The position numbers and the translations under genes are program-made. From the NCBI RefSeq assembly GCF_030247195.1, contig NC_080672.1, positions 98,466,113 to 98,530,112 of the forward strand: a stretch of DNA of 64,000 nucleotides. The letters are read 5' to 3'. The DNA is from Topomyia yanbarensis. Lineage: Eukaryota; Arthropoda; Insecta; Diptera; Culicidae. The notes beneath the pieces are model-generated. The model did not search any database, was not told the DNA's origin, and worked only from the letters and a program-made list of their open reading frames with translations. Below, in pieces: positions 47,451-59,572 of the stretch (position 1 is its first letter; each line of letters starts with the position of its first letter).

Positions 47451-49489
47451 TATTCGTTTTTTACATTTCTTATAAAAGAAATGTATAGAATTCGCTCAAA
47501 CTTTCAAGATTTTTTCCGAGGCCCGGAGGGCCGAGTCTTATATACCAATCGACTCAGCTCGACGATTTGGGACAATGTCTGTCTGTCTGTGTGTGTGTGT
47601 GTGTGTGTGTGTGGGTGTGTGTGTGTGTGTGTGTGTCTGTGTGTGTGTGTGTGTATGTAACGGACAAATTCTCATTCGTGTTTCTCCGCAATGGCTGAAC
47701 CGATCTTATCCAAACCAATTTTAAATGAAAGAACTAAAAAACAGTATGAACGCTATTAATTTGTTTTTGATTCTGATGTTTAGTTTCCAAGATATGAATG
47801 TTTGAATGCGTAAAAATGGCGTTTTTTGTAGTTTTTTTCAATTATCTGCCGAAACTGACATGACAGAATTACAATTTATATGTTTTTAGACAGCTTTAAC
47901 GAATACCTTTCGAACAAGCTATAGATTGTTGAAATCGGACTATTATCAAAAGAGATATTAAACATTAAATACGGACGAAAGATTTTTATCATTTCCCATT
48001 GCCAGAAATATGACCAAAAACATATAATCTATTATTAACGCCAAAACGGCTTATTTTAGGTCAATTGTATCTTCGGATAATTTAATGGAGGTAATATGCC
48101 CTTTCTTTTGGTATTGTGCTGTTGCTGATTAATCCCCCTATGAGTGAGATATTTTCACAAATTTTCTTGGAAGTGATTATATCTAAATGATGCCTTCAGC
48201 AAATTTGTAGCTCTTACTTTTGCGAATAACTTTACTGAAGACTTCAAATATCTATTTTGAATACTTTAAAAGTTATGGGTTGTTGTTTGTTGCTTACTCT
48301 TTGTTGGCTATTTATTGTTCAATATAGTAATAATCCATTGAAATAAGCCAAACATTATTTCGATAAAACGAATTTTTTATTTCATTTTTCTATCTACAAC
48401 CGCTAGAAATAATCACCGAACACTTCCAAGTTGTCTGGAAGGAACTTGATAACTTATCAGTGTAAAAATGTTCATTTGTGCGAACCTTCTGACTGCAATT
48501 TTTCTAACTTATAACCATCGGATCGATCTGAAACATATCGAAAAAAGAAAAGCGAAATAAATAACCCCAAGTAACGGCATAGCCAAGAGAAGGTTTTGGA
48601 GTTTAACACCATACAACCCCCCTCCCCCACCACACCCAAAAAAAAATATTGGATTGAAGTTGAAAATTTATTGATGCAGACTGATTTAATTCAATAATAC
48701 AATAACAATTATCTGATCCGTAGATTGATAACCTGTTGTTGTAAACATCATGAGGACTTTTGATAAATTGTCGGAATGGGGTCCTGATATGTAACTGATA
48801 ACTGATTTATTGGTCTTGATTTCACAGTTGTCTAATAGCATCAATATCAAATTCCTGCCTGAAAACATTCCAATAGAAAATTCCAGAGTTCTGTAATCAA
48901 TAATAATCCTCAGATTTCTTTTCAAATTGAGCGCGCTTTTGTAGAGATGTACTGTAATAAGGGTCTTTATTTAATAGAAAGCGAAGTTAAAATTGATTTA
49001 ATGTCTATGAAACATAGAATTGCTCACCAAAACATTGCATAACTTTCAACATTTGCTAAAAATGTTCTTGCCTTTCTCATTCACTCTAAAATTCGTCAAT
49101 TTAATCCCGACCCGGAGGGCCGAGTGGCATATGCCAATCGACTCAGTTCGTCGAGATCGGAAAATGTCTGTGTGTATGTATATGTCTGTATGCGTGTATG
49201 TGTATATGTGGAAAAAAAATTGACCTCTGTTTCTCAGAGATGGCTAGATCGATTTGCACAAAGTTAGTCTCAAATGAAAGGTACAACCTTCCCATCGGCT
49301 GCTATTGAATTTTCTATTGATTGGACTTCCGGTTCCGGAGTTACGAGTTGAAGAGTGCAATCACACAGCAAATTCCCATATAAACTGAAATGAAAATTTT
49401 TCAAAATCAAATTTGTATTTTGGATGCCAAATGACTTTAAAATGCATGAAACATTAAAATGCATGACAAAAATTGACTTTTTTGGACTT
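47451..49489. other. Core of fold-back element: dispersed-repeat sequence
   Basis: Two copies of a repeat with GAGGGCCGAGTCTTATATAC / GAGGGCCGAGTGGCATATGC then CAATCGACTCAG occur at 47515-47660 and 49110-49210. The first is followed by a GT microsatellite (47577-47655). A similar GCCGAGTCTCATATACCAAT phrase occurs in both palindrome arms near 12035 and 25010. From about 48583 a stretch with GGCATAGCCAAGAG and poly-C may be a DNA-element end. No gene is seen. Confidence 0.55.
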
Positions 49490-49875
49490 TGGTACATTTT
49501 TGCCTTTCTCATATAGCAAGGTTATGCAATCACTCTAAAAATCGTCAATGATACCGGCCCGGAGAGAATATGCAGTGAGGGGTTGCTACTTAAAATTAAA
49601 ACTAGTTTAAAATTTGTTAACAAGTTGAAAATTTTCGGCAGGACCCGGATCTCCCGGATCTTTCTCCATAATCCGCCGCTGGTTTCAAGCGATGTTTCAG
49701 TATCACATAGTATCTCAAGATCGTAGCTGTCGATCCGTTGTATGTATGTGCAAATCGTACTGAACATGTAATATTCATTTCCACCATTGTATTGAACATA
49801 ACCAGCCATGGAATCGTAGTCTGGACAAATTAGACAAGCACAATTGCACCACTAAGTGGATTAAAACAGGTTTTT
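49490..49875 (-). repeat. Dispersed ~390-bp repeat, copy B
   Basis: Reverse-complement match to 20886-21285. Its frame (49809-49522, MAGYVQYNGGNEYYMF...) aligns with that of copy A through most of its length, with an in-frame codon difference before DTETSLETSGG. Confidence 0.85.
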
Positions 49876-52484
49876 ATTTTGGGAATGCGTCGAGTTGAGA
49901 CGAAAACGTAATATGATTAATAACGAGGATAACACTTTCCGAATGTAGAGAGAAATTTATGAAAAATGACGATTTCCATTCGACTCTAGCAGGTCCTGAT
50001 CGATTTTGATGGGCATTTGATTTTTGTTGTATGACCAATTATATGTATAGGTCAAATGTTCAAAAACAGTAATTTAAGGTCAAGATAGCATCATTTTGAA
50101 ACCGCCAATTTCGGAAGTTTAGTATCTTCAATGAGTTTTACAAACGTTAAACAGCGCATTATTTGATAAAATAATTTTGACGATATATCGTCCAAGAAGT
50201 ATTTATGGTGAATTTTCTCGGGTTAATATTCATGACAAATCTCAACAAATTCGCTAAAGACACGAACTCTGTTACTATTTTCTGAAAAATTAATTCTGCA
50301 TAATTTTATAACTTCAAAAATTACGGTTTCGGAATTATGCCGTTTGGACAGTAAGATCGATTTTCACCAAACCCCCACCAAACCGAATTTCTGGCTACAC
50401 CGCTGACTTCCAGTAAGTAAAAACAAAGTCGTTCTACACTCGTTCACAAGAAACGTCTTCGAATGCTGAATATCTATTATAATACATTAAAACCCCGATT
50501 TTATCAGCCAAATATGAACATCTGTTTGATGGGCTCTAGCAGACGAACAAGACTGAATTCGAGTAAATCCTTTCTTGAGCACGTTTTCCTTATCATGGAG
50601 ATGGAAATATGTAAAGTAAAAAGTTCATCATAATCAGAAATAGTTATCAGACTACATCAAGGGACGAGAAGAATATTTTAACAGCTTCAGTTTATTATAA
50701 AGAAAAAAATTGCCCGATTTAGTCAATGTACCCATTTTGTCAGCCTAAAATACACCATGAGACTGATAATAATGGGTCTTTATTGCATGTATTATTCACT
50801 GTGTTTCACATTAATAGGTATATTTCACTTTTGGGGATTTTTTTATTGCATCGAACTACAACAATTTTTAGGTAGTTTTCAAGGGGTTATTTTATAGACT
50901 TCTTCCAAAATTTGGCGAACCTATTCCAATTCGTATACCAATTAATTGGTATACTTAAGGGTTTATATGTTGCAGATAGAGAAAATACTGATTTTTTTTT
51001 TCCTGCACAATATTACGAAAGCAATTTTTCTTAATAAGTTTGGGAAAATTATAAACTATTTGAAATTTTTAAATAGTTTTATTTTTTTATTTAACCGTGA
51101 TTTTTTAATAAATAGTGACCATCGCTTCACAACGTAGTCTATTTCTCATGGCTTGCGGTGAGCACGATCTCTCGAATTGCTGAACTGAAAATTATGGAAT
51201 AGAAATTAATTTTTAGTATTCTTTACAGATTTAACTAGCCGCGCAGATAGCTCTGAATTAGACCCGCTGGTGCCCTAAGACGATTTCGCTAGATTTTCAG
51301 AGCACTGTGCACCCAGTGTATTAACGCAAGTGACGGAAGGTTATCGAAAAGTTTCGCGAAAATGAAAATTTCAGTAATGATGATGATTTTCCCAAACGGT
51401 TCGTTTTCGAGAGGTTTTTATTTGTTCTTTGGCATTAGGATTAGCGATAATAACTCAAATCAAGGATACTACTGGGAAGTCACCTTTAGAAAAAGTCGAT
51501 GTCGAAGTAAAATTTGGAACTATGCACGCATGCACTTCAGAGATAGCGTGATATCAGGAGCTGCGATTTCATTAAATTTTCTTAGTTCTCAGTCGCGTTG
51601 GAAATTTGAGTAAAGTATAAACTTCAAATCGATTAAAAAAAATCGATTTTTTTGGCTCTGTACAATATATAAATTTAGTTTTCCCACCACAATTTAGATA
51701 TTTAGATATTTTATGGGCCATTTTTTCGCTTTCCCATTGATTTGGTTTGAGATTTCTAGCACTGATGTTGTCCTATGCTGATTTGAGCGATTCTTTGAGT
51801 CCTGCCACTATCCCATGTAATATGTGTTATCAATAACATCGCGAAGCATCAAGTTCTAAATGTTCTCAAACGATATAATATCCGAAGAGAGTGATAAGAG
51901 TTATAAGAAATGTCTCATCACACTGTTAGGTGGATTAAAAGCGTTTTTTTGTTTGTTTTTGAGTTGAGGTATGTGGTTCATCAAAAAACATCTACTCGAA
52001 AGCAGTCATCCAGACACATACGGACATTTGATGGTCGGTTCCGTGAATTCGGGAACACGCTTTATTTTCCTTTCTTTAAGGAACGATTGCTAATGGTCTG
52101 TGAAACCGTAGTACACAAAACAAATACTCTGGAGCAGAAAAGCATTTGTTTTGTTGCTCTTAAGCTCTTCGGATTATAGCAAATCGCATGTGAGTGTGTC
52201 ATCGCTCCAAATTTGGGCTCCTATCACAACATGTCCCGTATAAATTGAATGTCACTCCTGAATACCATGGCTACAAACATGTCCAGTATGAATAGGAAAA
52301 TCGGAGACAAATAATAACTTTATTGTGGCGACTTGTGGTTACTTATACTGCGACATTTTACTTATGAGTTTCTCATTTGACTTCCCACAAATTTCAGCAT
52401 TGATTATGATCGCTGAGAAATATTTTCCTAAAAAGGCAAATCAAATTGGCACTAAAATGGGGTAAAGATGAGGTTGAGAAGCTG
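49876..52484. other. Core of fold-back element: unassigned
   Basis: No transposase or other gene is recognised. GAATTTCTGGCTACACCGCTGA near 50384-50405 resembles the GGCGTAGCCA element end. The short frame at 51362-51613 has no known motif. A block near 51995-52060 carries a diverged fragment of the 152-bp unit (CATACGGACATTTGATGGTC). Confidence 0.4.
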
Positions 52485-52540
52485 GTGATGAACGATAATT
52501 TTTTTCACCACACCAACAGGGAAAAATTATCGTTCATCAC
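52485..52540. repeat. 19-bp hairpin in fold-back core
   Basis: GTGATGAACGATAATTTTT pairs with 52522-52540. Confidence 0.85.
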
Positions 52541-52889
52541 GCATATGAAGTTTACCATTGTATGGTATTGGTGATGTAATAGTAGAAGGAGTAGAGGGTA
52601 AAGCCGGCGCAAAACAAAATGTCAATAATGTGGGTTGAGGGGTGTGGTGGTAAAAAAATATTATCCAATTCTATTTTATCTCCTTGTGGTTCGTTGATAT
52701 TTGCACTCAATCACAGTGTGCGAATTACTGCAAGTACACGAGGATAACTTTTGGACAAGAGAGCGTTAGCTCAAAATCAAAAAATGCGACCGCGCTATTT
52801 TGGGTAAAACTTAAAAAAATAAGTTACGTAACGGAGTGTAGTATCAAGGCGTTGCTTTAAATACATTACAGATCTTACAGAAAAATATT

Positions 52890-55301
52890 TCGGCCAAGGA
52901 ACCGTGTTCCGGAATCCACGGAACCACAACATCAATAGACCGCATGTGTCCGGTTGTCTTCATATATGACTGCTTTCCTCGTAAATCATCGAATTGATTT
53001 GTTTGGTTATGTTACTCTCCATCAAGTGTCCGTATGTATCCGGATGCCTTCGTATATGATTGAATTCTTCATAGTTCTTTGAGTTGATGTTTTTTGAAGT
53101 GCCGCATGCCATGATTATCATAAAAAATACAATTGGTCTTTAGAACTATGTCCCGGAATTCCTGGAACTGGTCATCAAGTGTCCATATGTGTCCGGTTGC
53201 CTTCGTATATGATTGCATTCTTCATAGATCAGCGAGTTGATGTTTTTTGATGTGCCGCATGCCACGGTTATCATAAAAATAAAATTCATCCTGGGAACCG
53301 TGTTCCGGAATTCCCGGAACTCTCCATCAAGTATCCGTATGTGTCCGGTTGCCTTCAATATGATTGCATTTTTCATAGATCTTCGAGTTGATGTTTTTTG
53401 ATGTGCATCATTCCATGATTATCATAAAAATTATATTCGTCCTGGGAACCGTGTTCCGGAATTCCCGGAACTCTCCATTAAGTGTCCATATGTATCCAGA
53501 TGCCTTCGCATATGATTGCATTCTTCATATATCATCGAGTTGATATTTTTTGATGCGCCTTATGCCACGATTATCATAAAAATAAAATTCGTTCTGGGAA
53601 CCATGTTCCGGAGTTCCCGAAACTGGTCATCAAGTGTATACATGTGTCCGGATACCATCGTATATAATTACATTCTTCATAGTTTATCGAGTTTATGTTT
53701 TTTGATGTGCCGCATGCCACGATTATCATAAAAATAAAATTTGTCCTGGGAACCGTGTTCCGGAATTCCCGGAATTGGCCATCAATGGTCCACAAGTGTA
53801 CGGATGCCTTCGTATATGATTGCTTTATTCACAGATCATCGAGTTGATGTTTTTTAATGTGCCGCATGCTATGATTATCATAAAAATAAAATTTGACCTG
53901 GGAACCATGTTCTGGAATTACCGGAACTGGTCATCAAGTGTATACATGTGTCCGGATACCATCGTATATAATTACATTCTTCATAGTTTATCGAGTTTAT
54001 GTTTTTTGATGTGCCGCATGCCACGATTATCATAAAAATAAAATTTGTCCTGGGAACCGTGTTCCGGAATTCCCGGAACTGGTCATCAATTGTCCACATG
54101 TGTACGGATGCCTTCGTATCTGATTGCATTCTTCATAGATCATCGAGTTTATTTTTTTATGTGCCGCATGCCATGATTATCATAAAAAAAATTTTGACAC
54201 GGGAACCGTGTTCCGGAATTCTCGGAACTGGTCATCAAGTGTCTACATGTGTCCGGATGCCTTCGAATGTGATTGCATTCTTCATAGATCATCGAGTTGA
54301 TGTTTTTTTATGTGCCGCATGCCACGATTATCATAAAAATAAAATTTGTCCTGGGAACCGTGTTCCGGAATTCCCGGAACTGGTCATAAATTGTCCACAT
54401 GTGTACGGATGCCATCGTATATGATTGCATTCTTCATAGCTCATCGAGTTGATGTTTTTTGATGTGCCGCGTGTTATGATTATCATAAAAATAAAATTTG
54501 ACCTGGGAACCATGTTCCGGAATTACCGGAACTGGTCATCAAGTGTCTACATGTGTCCAGATACCTTCGTATATGATTACATTCTTCATAGTTTTTCGAG
54601 TTTATATTTTTTGATGTGCCGCATGCCACGATTAACATAAAAATAAAATTTGTCCTGGGAACCGTGTTCCGGAATTCCCGGAACTGGTCATAAATTGTCC
54701 ACATGTGTACGGATGCCTTCGTATATGATTGCATTCTTCATTGATCATCGAGTTGATGTTTTTTGATGTGCCGCATGCCATGATCATCATAAAAAATTTT
54801 TTGGCACGGGAACCGTGTTCCGGAATTCTCGGAACTGGTCATCAAGTGTCTACATGTGTCCGGATGCCTTCGAATGTGATTGAATTCTTCATAGATCATC
54901 GAGTTGATGTTTTTTGATGTGCCGCATGCCACGATTAACATAAAAATAAAATTTGTCCTGGGAACCGTGTTCCGGAATTCCCGGAACTGGTCATAAATTG
55001 TCCACATGTGTACGGATGCCTTCGTATATGATTGCATTCTTCATTGATCATCGAGTTGATGTTTTTTGATGTGCCGCATGCCATGATCATCATAAAAAAA
55101 ATTTTGGCACGGGAACCGTGTTCCGGAATTCTCGGAACTGGTCATCAAGTGTCTACATGTGTCCGGATGCCTTCGAATGTGATTGAATTCTTCATAGATA
55201 TAGTCATCGAGTTGATGTTTTTTGATGTGCCGCATGCTATGATTATCATAAAAAATAAATTTTGTCCTGGGAACCGTGTTCCGGAATTTCCGGAACTGGT
55301 C
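52890..55301 (-). repeat. ~152-bp tandem array, right arm (about 16 units)
   Basis: Inverted relative to the left array. GGAACCGTGTTCCGG, or a close variant, occurs about 16 times at ~152-bp spacing. Neighbouring units between 53.5 and 55.3 kb alternate between subtypes, suggesting amplification in multi-unit blocks. Confidence 0.95.
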
Positions 55302-55805
55302 AGAAAGTGGCAAATCTATATTAAATCTTTATTGAATTAATTGCTTGTTATACTAAGTAGACGATCTGATAAGATTTGTTGAAATAAATTAGTGTTTCTG
55401 TTATAATAAAGCATACGCAATGTAAGCTCATGAATGGCCACTTTTGGGAACCGCTCCCAGGAACTGGCCAATTCTTATTACTCATATATGAAGTGCAATT
55501 ATTATGTAAGAAGGTCATTTCTAACAAATTCTTGTCGAAAAATGTTGAATTCTAGCGTTGTTTTGAAAATATTTATGAAAAACTGAAAATGGCCAAAAGT
55601 TGGTACCCCACTGCAATCTGGATTTACTCCGGGGTCGTAGCTCCGAATACAATTTTTAAAGCATTTAAGAAAATTGGAATAATTTCCGGTTCTTTGGCAA
55701 AAAACTGCATTAAAATCGATTAAACAGAAAAAAAGTTATGGCCAATTGAACGTCGATTTTGGTGTATCGAAGAGGGCTTGGTAGTTTGAAGGTTAATTAG
55801 TTTAA

Positions 55806-56756
55806 CCCTTCGCGTCGCGAATTTTTTCGTTCATTATTAATACTGTTATTTTTAGCTTTGTGTAGGTTTTCGGGGTCGTTGATTCTGATTCTGACGTCGA
55901 AAATGTAAAATTCAAAATGGCGGATCCAATATGGCGACTGTGCTTGGCTAAATTTCTTTTTTTTTTAAATTGGCCTAAAACGTCTTACAAGGGGGTTTTC
56001 GGGGTCGCTGATTCTAATTCTGGCGTTGAAAATGTAAAATTCGAAATGGCGGATTCAGTATGGCGACTGTGTGACCCAAAAAACTCACGTGAATCATGTT
56101 TTATGCTGACTGTAACAAAATTTGCCAATTTCGTTAAAATGGTTGCCATTTTGCAGGCGACATTTTGAATTTTCGAATTCTGACATCAGAATCGTAATCA
56201 GCGACCCAAAAACTCTCCAAAATCGAGTTTTAAGCTCATTGTAACAAAATTCGCAAATTTCGAAAAAAGGCCGCCATTTTGAATTTTTAAATTCTGTTAT
56301 CAGAATCGTAAAACCACATAATCTATTTTTATGCTAGTTGAGAAGTTAAATCTGTCGCTCAGAATCTTTTATAGACCAACATAATAATAAACCCCATTTT
56401 TGCATATCCTAGTATTTGTTTTTTGAAAAAAACTGATCTACGAAAGATTCTACAAAAAATTTATTATTTAGTTCAATGTTTGAAATACTTACACAAAATT
56501 TTTAGATCTGTAGGACTTTTAGTTCAGACACAACCGAATTTAATGCAAAAAAAAAAGAAATTTTCGAGTTTTTACTGTTTATAACTAATAAGTAAACAAC
56601 AAATTCACATATTTTTTTGTGCTAGTTGTACTCCTTGCATCCCTAATAGTTGAATAAAAATAAGAATTCGTATATAGCTGTCAACGCTAACTAGAAATCC
56701 AATAAAAACTTAGGAGAAGTAGGTGGGACCTATACGTCCCACTGCATCGCAAAGGG
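55806..56756. mobile_element. 951-bp piggyBac-like nonautonomous element
   Basis: Flanked by TTAA at 55802-55805 and 56757-56760. The ends are CCCTTCGCGTCGCGA against CCCTTTGCGATGCAG read from the right. Internally, a ~110-130 bp segment with TTCGGGGTCG, TGATTCTGATTCTGACGTCG and AAAATGGCGGATCCAATATG recurs near 55869, 55997 and, inverted and more diverged, near 56170. No transposase is present. It begins 9 bp after the TTAA that closes the giant fold-back element. Confidence 0.85.
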
Positions 56757-57226
56757 TTAATCATTGTGATCGGAACCATTATCCGCCGTTTTGTTTCACT
56801 AATTCGTACGCCGCACAGGATCAAATAGGAACCAAAAATAGGGCTTCGAAATAACCGAAAGAGGAGCAGCTAGTGCGACTATTGGAAATGTAAGGTTCCA
56901 AGACATGTCTACGCGTAAAAATTGTTACACTTTTGAAATTATGCCGACAAAAATGGAGCAACTATTTTTTCGAGCGCCGAATAAACGCAATCACTCTCCA
57001 ACACAACATCTCCACTTCCTCTCGTAGTCGCAAAACATAGAATCGATGAATATAATTCGTCGAAAATAGATCGATCTCGCTCTCGCGCATACCCAGCCGG
57101 TGAGACCGAAACAGCTAACGACCGACAAGAAAGCTTTATCATTGTGGTTGGAACAAAGCCATTGCAATATTCGTCTCAGTGCTGTGTACCAAAATTCCCA
57201 CGTGAGGCATCATTATCACCCGACAT
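56757..57226. other. Spacer between nonautonomous elements
   Basis: Fairly balanced composition with no recognised gene. Could be host DNA or LTR-like remains. Ends with the left 8-bp duplication CCCGACAT (57219-57226). Confidence 0.35.
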
Positions 57227-57896
57227 TAGACCTCTTCACATTTTGAAAAAGTTTTGAAATATACATCGGTCAGCTCAAGTTTTTGTTCAAGATGTGAATT
57301 TAAGAACTTTCGCCAAAAATGGCTTAATTTGGACAAGATTTACAGGTGTCTCCAATCAAAAATCGTGTTTTTGCTATGTTTCCATAGGAAGATCACTTAC
57401 ACTCTGATTTGATAGCCCCTACATGCCCACATATCGTCAAAGGTTGTTCCTTGGACATATCTTAACCTGTTTTAACGGGTGAACATAGCTCTAATCGCAA
57501 TAGAAAATTTGTCAACTGGATTTTTATATAGAAAAGAATACCAATACCAAGAAAAAATACTACTAATTTTCCTTGGTTTTGATATACTTTTCTATATGAA
57601 AATCCAGTTAACAAATTTTCTATTGCAACTAGAGCTATGTTCACCTGTTAAAACATGTTAAGATATGTCTAAGGAACAGCCTTTGATGATATGTGGGCAT
57701 GTTGAGCCCATTAAATCAGAGTATAAGTGATCTTCCTATAGAAACATTGCAAAAACACGATTTTTGATTGGAGACACCTCTAAATCATATCCAAATTAAG
57801 CCATTTTTGGCGAAAGTTCTTGAATTCCCACCTAGAATAAAATTTTGAGCTGACCGATGTATATTTCAAAACTTTTTCAAAATGTGAAGAGGTCTA
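57227..57896. mobile_element. 670-bp palindromic MITE with 8-bp duplication
   Basis: Terminal repeat TAGACCTCTTCACATTTTG. The two halves are nearly complete reverse complements, meeting near 57555. The element is flanked by CCCGACAT at 57219-57226 and 57897-57904. The 8-bp duplication and TAG-type ends suggest hAT mobilisation. The paired 60-codon frames at 57462-57661 are mirror images within the arms. Confidence 0.92.
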
Positions 57897-57955
57897 CCCG
57901 ACATCCATCTCGCATGGAGTAGATTTCACCACTTCGCCAACGAACTCTCGACAAG

Positions 57956-58465
57956 TTGCATAGAACCAGGTACACACACGGGACGGCACACCGGCAACCA
58001 ACAGCAAGTCGCACAATAGTGTTTGTCTCTCTCGATGAGAAGAATAAGAAAATCATCCTGCAATCTAATAAAAGGCCTTTATCAGAGGGCCTTTTCTTTT
58101 TAGCCCTGAATCGTCGAGTAGAAGCCGAGAAGCGTCAGCGCACGGGGTTGCCAATCGTGCCAGCGGTCTCCAAGCTCCTGATTGAATGGTCGAGGAAGGG
58201 CACATCTGACCCAAAGTGTACCCGTGATCGAGAGAGAAAGTGCCAATCTAACCAACGACAGGGGAGGTCAACGTCTGTGCAGCAGTGCGACGCGGAACCA
58301 AAGTGCAAGCGCGACAACACACCGCCTTGTGATCCTCAATTGTGCATGAGAGTGTTGCGTAGCAGATCGACAGACCAGTGCTGCCTTGCGTCGAGACATC
58401 GTGGTGCTCGTGGTGACGTTTTGTATGCAGCTGCGGCAACATTCATGAGGATAGTGCGGCCGTGA
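57956..58465 (+). CDS. Hypothetical ORF, 169 codons, unassigned
   Basis: Begins MHRTRYTHGTAHRQPTASRT. It is basic and rich in Arg, Lys and Cys, including CTRDRERKCQSNQRQ and CDPQLCMRVLRSRS. I recognise no domain. The DNA contains a strong stem (AAAAGGCC...GGCCTTTT at 58069-58095) that could be RNA structure. It is one of the longest ATG frames outside recognised elements. The Arg/Cys-rich composition may simply reflect GC-richer noncoding sequence, such as an LTR or UTR. Confidence 0.2.
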   Translation: MHRTRYTHGTAHRQPTASRTIVFVSLDEKNKKIILQSNKRPLSEGLFFLALNRRVEAEKRQRTGLPIVPAVSKLLIEWSRKGTSDPKCTRDRERKCQSNQRQGRSTSVQQCDAEPKCKRDNTPPCDPQLCMRVLRSRSTDQCCLASRHRGARGDVLYAAAATFMRIVRP

Positions 58466-58817
58466 GGACCAACAATCGTCGCTTGACAGAATCAGCCAAT
58501 CGATCGACTTCGTGTATGCAGTAGGCAGTGACAGTACGGGGCCCCCACCGATACGAAGAAGTGAGTGATGATTAGGCATAGTAGAGCATGTATCGAATAG
58601 AACGAACAATAGAATGTAAGCTTATTCAAAATACTATATCTATTACTAAGCAGCATTCCCTCTTTTACTCTTCCGCTCACCGCTAATTGAGTCACCTTTG
58701 CTTTCGAGTCAGTTGAGTATAGCTAGTCGGTCAATTACATTGCGACTTTGAGATAGCATTTCTACTGGTGTTGAGCGACTTACATTGATTAAAGGGAAAA
58801 TGTAACCAAATTTATCA
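58466..58817. other. Unassigned spacer
   Basis: Nothing recognised. Confidence 0.35.
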
Positions 58818-59024
58818 ATGTTCGCAAAGCAATTATTAATATTTTCATGTTCTCAAGTAGATTTTGCAAATTATGCATTGTACTACGCTAAACGCATTAC
58901 TAAGCCGCCCAACTCTGACCAAAAAATCCTTGTGGATTATGTGCCTGATCGTACTGAACGACCGCGCTTCATTGCAGAAGGGTTTGGATTTTTTCGTCAG
59001 AGTTGGTCAGCTTACGTTCAATAG
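58818..59024 (+). CDS. Hypothetical 68-codon ORF
   Basis: MFAKQLLIFSCSQVDFANYA opens a short frame ending DRTERPRFIAEGFGFFRQSW then SAYVQ. The second half looks protein-like (KPPNSDQKILVDYVPD) and could be an exon remnant, but I know no family match. There is no supporting splice or promoter evidence beyond a TTTCATGTTCTCAAG acceptor-like stretch. Confidence 0.15.
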   Translation: MFAKQLLIFSCSQVDFANYALYYAKRITKPPNSDQKILVDYVPDRTERPRFIAEGFGFFRQSWSAYVQ

Positions 59025-59572
59025 TTGATATGAATATGGCTACATACCTTTACAACATTTCAAATTTTTCTCTTTTTTCTTGTACCTCAACATATGTAAC
59101 CCTTTAGCTGCCCTGCGGTAATGCGTATCCGGATTGTTGGTTCGCCATACATGGATTGACTTATGTACAGGAACTTAAAACTTAAAGATATGTTATTGCT
59201 GCTAGCTAATTATAATAAAGAGCTATAGGCTGCATCAGTAGGGTTCATTATTCCATCTAGAGCTAATAATCCAGGCTGTTTACTGGTTTGTATTATGATT
59301 GTTTTTTGTCGTCAATTTCTATATCCCTACCGTTTTCTTTTACTTTCCTTTCTTTTCCTGTTAGGAAAGTGATGAGATGGTATGGCAAGGCACAAATCAC
59401 CGAATAAAATGAGGAACGTGCCAGTCGAGCCATTATTCTTGTGATCTGAACCTCTGTAAAGATGGCTGTGAAGGAATGTAAATTTGTCGGGCGAAAAAAT
59501 AGGCACCACCTCGGATCTCACCGAAGTAGTCAGGTAGATTCGCCGTCGGAAGCTATCCGAGTAGACCGCGAC
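59025..59572. other. Unassigned spacer
   Basis: No gene is seen; it precedes the large tandem duplication. Confidence 0.35.

Larger units (their letters stand above)
45212..55792. mobile_element. 10.6-kb TTAA-flanked fold-back element
   Basis: Starts CCTTCAAACTACCAAGCC and ends with its reverse complement, with TTAA immediately outside on both sides (45208-45211 and 55793-55796). The outer arms 45212-45700 and 55302-55792 are inverted and about 98% identical by eye. Inside them lie inverted tandem arrays of a ~152-bp unit, then a 5.4-kb core (47451-52889). TTAA duplication and CCY-type termini are typical of piggyBac-superfamily transposition. Long inverted arms made of tandem repeats are typical of Foldback/Galileo-type elements. 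No transposase frame is visible in the core, so it is probably nonautonomous, or its transposase has been lost. Confidence 0.85.

Noticed and set aside
45878..55340. Dozens of 60-140 codon ORFs with similar sequence in the 152-bp arrays
   Set aside because: The unit length is not a multiple of three, so the same peptide fragments appear in shifting frames on both strands. No frame runs coherently across units.
58069..58095. Stem resembling a histone mRNA 3' end
   Set aside because: The stem and loop do not fit the histone consensus and no histone coding sequence precedes it.
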